Positions 60,848 through 64,000 of a DNA stretch of 64,000 nt are shown here, piece after piece. The translations under genes and the position numbers were made by a program. This DNA comes from Treponema sp. (GTDB lineage Bacteria > Spirochaetota > Spirochaetia > Treponematales > Treponemataceae), in contig JAEDED010000007.1 in the NCBI GenBank assembly GCA_016293495.1, positions 1 to 64,000 of the forward strand. The letters run 5' to 3'. Under the pieces are notes generated by a model that searched no databases, was not told where the DNA came from, and saw only the letters and a program-made list of their open reading frames with translations. How positions within the stretch are numbered: the stretch's first letter is position 1; the number at the start of each line of letters is the position of its first letter.

Positions 60848-61789
60848 TTATTTCGAAGCTTTGAGTTTTCTTACATATTCACCGGCAGAATGAGCAGCGA
60901 TTGCTCCATCACTTACGGCTGTTACAACCTGTCTGAAAGATTTTGAACGGATGTCTCCGGCAGCATAAAGTCCTGCCATGATTGTTTTCATATCGTCATC
61001 AGTTTTAATGTATCCGCCTTCATCTTTCGGAAGCATTTCAACAAGTTGTGTTACCGGATTCATTCCCGCAAAGATAAATACTGCATCACAGTTATGTTCA
61101 GTAACGGCACCTGTTACAGTATCTTCAAGTTCAATACTCTGAACGCGTCCTTCACCTTTGATTTCTTTTACCTTTGCGTTAAATATTACATTCACTTTTG
61201 GGTTTGCAAGAAGACGGTCCGCAACTGCCTTCTGAGCGCGCAATGTATCGCGGCGGTGAACAAGTGTAACTGTATCTGTCAAAGTTGAAAGATACATTGC
61301 TTCATCACATGCCGAATCTCCGCCGCCGATTACGAAAATCTTACGGTTTCTGAAAAACGGACCGTCGCATGTTGCGCAGTAAGAAACGCCTCTGCCTTCA
61401 AGTTTATCTTCACCAGGAACGCCTAGCTTTCTGTGTTCTGCACCTGTTGCAATTAAGATTGCAGTACCGATATATGATTCTTTTCTTGTTACGATTTTAA
61501 AATCAGAGCCAACTTTGTCGATTGAGTTTACTTCACTCTGAATGATTTCTGCACCAAAGCTTTCGGCCTGATTACGCATGTTCTGACAGAAATCAGTTCC
61601 GCTTAATGCAGGAAAAACTCCGGGATAATTTTCTAATGTAGGAATTGTTAAAGCCTGACCGCCAGGAATTGAAACATCAATTACCAATGTTTTTAATCCG
61701 CCGCGCGCAGCATACTGAGCACTTGCAAGGCCTGCAACACCGGCACCAATAATAATGTAATCGTATTTGTTTTCGTTTGAATCAGACAT
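60848..61789 (-). CDS. trxB: Thioredoxin-disulfide reductase
   Basis: Reduces thioredoxin with NADPH through FAD. About 313 residues from ATG 61789, which has AGGAAG at good spacing; a GTG at 61795 is an alternative. FAD motif GAGVAGLASAQYAARGG near residue 15, redox pair C138-C141 in CATCDGPFF, and NADPH motif GGGDSACDEA. No thioredoxin gene is adjacent. Promoter TGC-TATAAT (61812-61823 region, minus strand) gives a leader of about 19 nt. It is followed by the GH3 gene. Confidence 0.96.
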   Translation of the reverse strand: MSDSNENKYDYIIIGAGVAGLASAQYAARGGLKTLVIDVSIPGGQALTIPTLENYPGVFPALSGTDFCQNMRNQAESFGAEIIQSEVNSIDKVGSDFKIVTRKESYIGTAILIATGAEHRKLGVPGEDKLEGRGVSYCATCDGPFFRNRKIFVIGGGDSACDEAMYLSTLTDTVTLVHRRDTLRAQKAVADRLLANPKVNVIFNAKVKEIKGEGRVQSIELEDTVTGAVTEHNCDAVFIFAGMNPVTQLVEMLPKDEGGYIKTDDDMKTIMAGLYAAGDIRSKSFRQVVTAVSDGAIAAHSAGEYVRKLKASK

Positions 61790-61814
61790 AGACACTTCCT
61801 TTAATAGTGTGCCA

Positions 61815-61823
61815 ATTATAGCA
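61815..61823 (-). promoter_or_regulatory. Extended -10 promoter of trxB
   Basis: TGC-TATAAT on the minus strand, with the hexamer at 61815-61820. ATGACA lies 18 nt upstream as a possible -35. The leader is short but includes an AGGAAG ribosome site. Confidence 0.7.
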
Positions 61824-61866
61824 CGAAATAAAAGTCTTTGTCATTGTATGGAAGAAAATCTGATTT

Positions 61867-61899
61867 AAAAAACGAAGAGCTGCCCGATTCGGACAGCCC
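61867..61899 (-). terminator. Second terminator downstream of tRNA-Cys
   Basis: On the minus strand, GGGCTGTCCG pairs with CGGGCAGCTC (two G-U pairs) around AAT, then TTCGTTTTTT. It isolates the trxB promoter from the tRNA transcript. Confidence 0.85.
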
Positions 61900-61939
61900 A
61901 TATATGTAAACGAACCGCGGCTTAGCCAAGACCGGCTCG
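61900..61939 (-). ncRNA. Possible structured RNA between two terminators
   Basis: On the minus strand, CGAGCCG pairs with CGGTTCG (one G-U pair), enclosing an inner CTTGG/CTAAG-type stem. Together with the flanking hairpins, this gives three consecutive stems after tRNA-Cys. No promoter of its own seen. Family not recognised; it may simply be spacer. Confidence 0.3.
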
Positions 61940-61968
61940 AAAAAAAAGACTTGAGATAAACTCAAGTC
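61940..61968 (-). terminator. Terminator of tRNA-Cys
   Basis: On the minus strand, GACTTGAG pairs perfectly with CTCAAGTC around TTTAT, followed by eight T. It begins 7 nt after the tRNA's 3' end. Confidence 0.95.
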
Positions 61969-61974
61969 CTTTGA

Positions 61975-62046
61975 AGGCGTCGCTCAGAATCGAACTGAGG
62001 CATGATGGTTTTGCAGACCAGTCCCTTACCACTTGGGTACGACGCC
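61975..62046 (-). tRNA. tRNA-Cys (anticodon GCA)
   Basis: A full cloverleaf of 72 nt. Acceptor GGCGTCG pairs with CGACGCC; the anticodon loop CTGCAAA places GCA; the T arm is CTCAG-TTCGATT-CTGAG. The discriminator base is U73, the identity base for Cys. The anticodon stem has a C-U mismatch at its outer pair. CCA is not encoded. Own promoter (62058-62086) and terminator (61940-61968). Confidence 0.97.
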
Positions 62047-62057
62047 GTGTAAGATTA

Positions 62058-62086
62058 TTTATATCAAAATATCGCCTCTTTGTCTA
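62058..62086 (-). promoter_or_regulatory. Promoter of tRNA-Cys
   Basis: On the minus strand, TAGACA (62081-62086), 17-nt spacer, TATAAA (62058-62063). Transcription would start a few bases before the mature 5' end at 62046. Confidence 0.8.
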
Positions 62087-62139
62087 GTACATACATAGGA
62101 TAAATGGAAAAGTTTTTAAGTCCGTAAAGTTTCCCTTTA

Positions 62140-62168
62140 ATGACAAAAATGCTTCAAATCGTTATTGT
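62140..62168 (+). promoter_or_regulatory. Candidate promoter of the MATE gene
   Basis: ATGACA (62140-62145), 17-nt spacer, TATTGT (62163-62168), ending 7 nt before the ATG at 62175. The spacing matches the leaderless genes, but the -10 is weak and GTGGA could serve as a poor ribosome site. Confidence 0.45.
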
Positions 62169-62174
62169 GGAATT

Positions 62175-63545
62175 ATGAAAACCAAAGCATATTCCATAAC
62201 TGAAGGTTCAATCTGGAAAAGCATTATCTCCTTCGCTGGTCCTATTATTTTAGGAATGTTCTTCCAGCAGCTTTACAATACCTGTGACGCCATCATGGTC
62301 GGACAATATGTCGGAAAAGAAGCACTTGCAGCCGTTGGCGGTGGAACAGGCTTCTTTATCAATCTGCTTCTCGGGTTCTGTGGCGGACTTGCTTCCGGTG
62401 CCAACATCATCATCGCACAATTCTTCGGTGCAAAAAATCACGACGAACTTTCTCGTGCAGTTCACACATCCTTCATTCTTGCAATCGCTCTTGGAATCAT
62501 CGTAACAATTGCCGGTATCAGTCTGGCAGAGACTGCAATGAATGTTATAAAAACGCCGGCTGACATTTACGATTATTCTGTGGAATATTTAAGGATCTTT
62601 TTTGCCGGCGTAATCCCGATGTTCCTTTACAACATGGGTGGAGGAATAATCAGAGCCATCGGGGATTCAAGAACACCATTTTTTGTTCTTGTAATTGCCT
62701 GCTTTGTTAACATCGGTCTTGACTACCTTTTTGTTGCTATATTCGACTGGGGTGTTGCAGGTGTTGCATGGGCAACAGTTATTTCACAGGTCGTAAGCAT
62801 GATTTTAATTTTTATTCCGTTAATTAAAAGTAATGAATCCTATGCCTTCAGATTTTCAAAGTTAAGAACTTCTCCTCATCTTTTGAAAAAAATGATCAAG
62901 CTTGGAGTTCCTTCAGGCCTGTACTCTACGATGTATACAATTTCGAACCTGATTATGATGACCTTCGTAAATGCATTCCCGACAGCAACAATTGCCGCCT
63001 GGACTGCATGGGGAAAATTAGATGCCCTTTTCTGGATGACAGTATCTTCACTTGGAATGGCAATAAGCACATTTACAGGTCAGAACTACGGCGCAAAAAA
63101 ATATGACAGAATTAAAAAAGGTGCATGGCAGGGACTTCTGCTCACACTCCTTGTTACCGGCATAATAATTATCATTTTCAGATTATTCGGAAAAACATTC
63201 TACGGATTGTTTGTTCCTGGAGAAAAAGAAGTTATCGATATAGGAATGAAAATTCTCCTGTTTATAACTCCTGCCTTTTTTCTGTATGTACCGAATGAAA
63301 TCTTTGCCAATGTTGTAGGCGGCGTCGGAAAAACTTATGTTTCGATGATTATTACTTTCCTCGGAATCTGCTGTACAAGATTGGTCTGGCTTTTCGGATT
63401 CTGTCAGGGCTTTACCGCATTTGACGCAAATGACTTTATAAGAGTCATCACCTGCTATCCTATTTCGTGGTTAATCAGTGCAACAATGTTCTTCAGCTAT
63501 TACAAATGGGGAAAATGGATTGCGCGAAACAATAGTGGTAATTAA
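62175..63545 (+). CDS. MATE-family efflux transporter
   Basis: A 456-residue inner-membrane protein with twelve predicted helices in two halves. The opening (ITEGSIWKSIISFAGPIILGMFFQQLYNTCDAIMVG, given only as a landmark at residues 8-43) is typical of the MATE group near NorM/DinF-like proteins. It exports cationic drugs or metabolites in exchange for Na+ or H+; substrate unknown. Its stop codon overlaps that of the convergent NudC gene by 4 nt. Single-gene unit. Confidence 0.92.
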   Translation: MKTKAYSITEGSIWKSIISFAGPIILGMFFQQLYNTCDAIMVGQYVGKEALAAVGGGTGFFINLLLGFCGGLASGANIIIAQFFGAKNHDELSRAVHTSFILAIALGIIVTIAGISLAETAMNVIKTPADIYDYSVEYLRIFFAGVIPMFLYNMGGGIIRAIGDSRTPFFVLVIACFVNIGLDYLFVAIFDWGVAGVAWATVISQVVSMILIFIPLIKSNESYAFRFSKLRTSPHLLKKMIKLGVPSGLYSTMYTISNLIMMTFVNAFPTATIAAWTAWGKLDALFWMTVSSLGMAISTFTGQNYGAKKYDRIKKGAWQGLLLTLLVTGIIIIIFRLFGKTFYGLFVPGEKEVIDIGMKILLFITPAFFLYVPNEIFANVVGGVGKTYVSMIITFLGICCTRLVWLFGFCQGFTAFDANDFIRVITCYPISWLISATMFFSYYKWGKWIARNNSGN

Positions 63546-64000
63546 TACTCTCCGTGAATTAATCTATAAGCAATTGATCCAGGCTTTGGACTTGCAGGAC
63601 AGTTGTTTCTGTCAAACCACTGAGCGTCTGCAATTTCTTCTTTCTGGAGTTTAAGTTCGCCACTTTCGTATTCTGCGGTAAAACCGAGCATCAGTTGGTC
63701 TGGGAACGGCCAGCTCTGACTTCCGCGGTATGTGAGATTTTTGACTTTGATTCCTGTTTCTTCTAAAAGTTCGCGGCGGACTGCTTCTTCGGCTGACTCA
63801 CCGGCTTCCATAAAGCCTGCGATACAGGCGTAAATGTCCTGGTTTCTGTAAGTGTGGCGGGCAAGAAGAACTTTGTCGTCTTTAGAAACGACTACGATTA
63901 CGCAAGGTGAAATTCTCGGGAATATGATTCTTCCGCAGTCCGGGCAGGTCATCGCAGTAAGTTTTTCGTGAGGAATTAATTTTGCCCCGCAGGCGCCGCA
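63542..64000 (-). CDS. nudC: NAD+ diphosphatase NudC, partial (5' end beyond the window)
   Basis: Hydrolyses NADH/NAD+ to NMN and AMP, and in some bacteria removes NAD caps from RNA. The frame stays open to the last base, so 152 codons of the C-terminal part are seen. The zinc ribbon is visible (CGACGA at the edge, then CPDCG). The Nudix box is GFMEAGESAEEAVRRELLEETG-like near residue 60 of the visible part, all key residues kept. The NudC-specific SQxWPFPxxLMLGF follows it. Stop codon overlaps that of the MATE gene. Confidence 0.92.
   Translation of the reverse strand, partial: CGACGAKLIPHEKLTAMTCPDCGRIIFPRISPCVIVVVSKDDKVLLARHTYRNQDIYACIAGFMEAGESAEEAVRRELLEETGIKVKNLTYRGSQSWPFPDQLMLGFTAEYESGELKLQKEEIADAQWFDRNNCPASPKPGSIAYRLIHGEY

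Noticed and set aside
61900..61939. A second tRNA next to tRNA-Cys
   Set aside because: No T-loop or anticodon arm can be drawn. Only hairpins remain, so it is listed as a low-confidence RNA instead.
1..64000. Defence island, prophage, integrase, transposase or CRISPR array
   Set aside because: Every sizeable reading frame has a housekeeping, transport or envelope explanation. No spaced direct repeats or mobile-element genes were seen.

Overview
The window looks like a chromosomal segment of a host-associated (gut or rumen type) Treponema or close spirochaete. Grounds: AT-rich DNA, an archaeal/eukaryotic-type PheRS alpha chain, a FabV-type enoyl reductase, a spirochaete-type conserved protein that resembles DUF5312, loosely conserved lipoboxes, and a strictly fermentative gene set (pyruvate formate-lyase, flavodiiron protein, glycogen phosphorylase, xylulokinase). 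It is ordinary core genome, densely packed and often translationally coupled. I saw no phage, insertion sequence, CRISPR array or rRNA. There is one tRNA (Cys).

Layout. 0.1-2.4 kb: membrane EAL phosphodiesterase with a degenerate GGDEF. 2.5-10.4 kb: a 2613-residue secreted repeat protein with a FlgD-like C-terminus. 10.4-17.2 kb: conserved protein, GAF-GGDEF cyclase, rhomboid protease, two small exported proteins, pheS and a peptidoglycan-binding protein. 17.2-18.6 kb: RlmM-like methyltransferase and PilZ protein. 18.8-25.7 kb (minus strand): fabF/fabV, then an rRNA methyltransferase, TetR, SEC-C and RlmB cluster, then an unrecognised protein. 25.7-28.7 kb: three transport genes. 28.8-33.4 kb: glycogen breakdown (glgX, glgP). 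33.6-41.8 kb: S1-domain protein, lipoprotein, LMW phosphatase, ptsI, der, a MerR-like protein, an Rsm22-like protein and an esterase. 41.9-46.5 kb: acyl-CoA synthetase and an ABC importer of the iron/cobalamin type. 46.7-50.8 kb: metF, a stand-alone MetH reactivation protein and a MetH lacking that domain. 50.8-54.9 kb: flavodiiron protein, Fur/PerR-like regulator, pflB. 55.3-64 kb: xylB, a DUF4177 protein, purC, a DTW protein, GH3 hexosaminidase, trxB, tRNA-Cys, a MATE pump and a partial nudC.

How it works together. The importer next to metF/metH fits B12-dependent methionine synthesis. Flavodiiron protein, Fur/PerR-like regulator and PFL sit side by side, and the last two share a nearly identical promoter element: a 7-1-7 Fur-family-like palindrome abutting a TTTACA -35 box. 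This makes a candidate oxygen- or metal-responsive circuit. Cyclic-di-GMP synthesis, degradation and binding are all represented.

The most unusual signal is regulatory. At least six genes (25718 +, 28649 -, 35989 +, 40905 +, 46541 -, 52412 -) have a TATAAT-like -10 box ending exactly 7-8 nt before the start codon and no convincing Shine-Dalgarno sequence. This predicts leaderless mRNAs alongside ordinary SD-led genes. All functions are read from sequence by eye; no searches were run.
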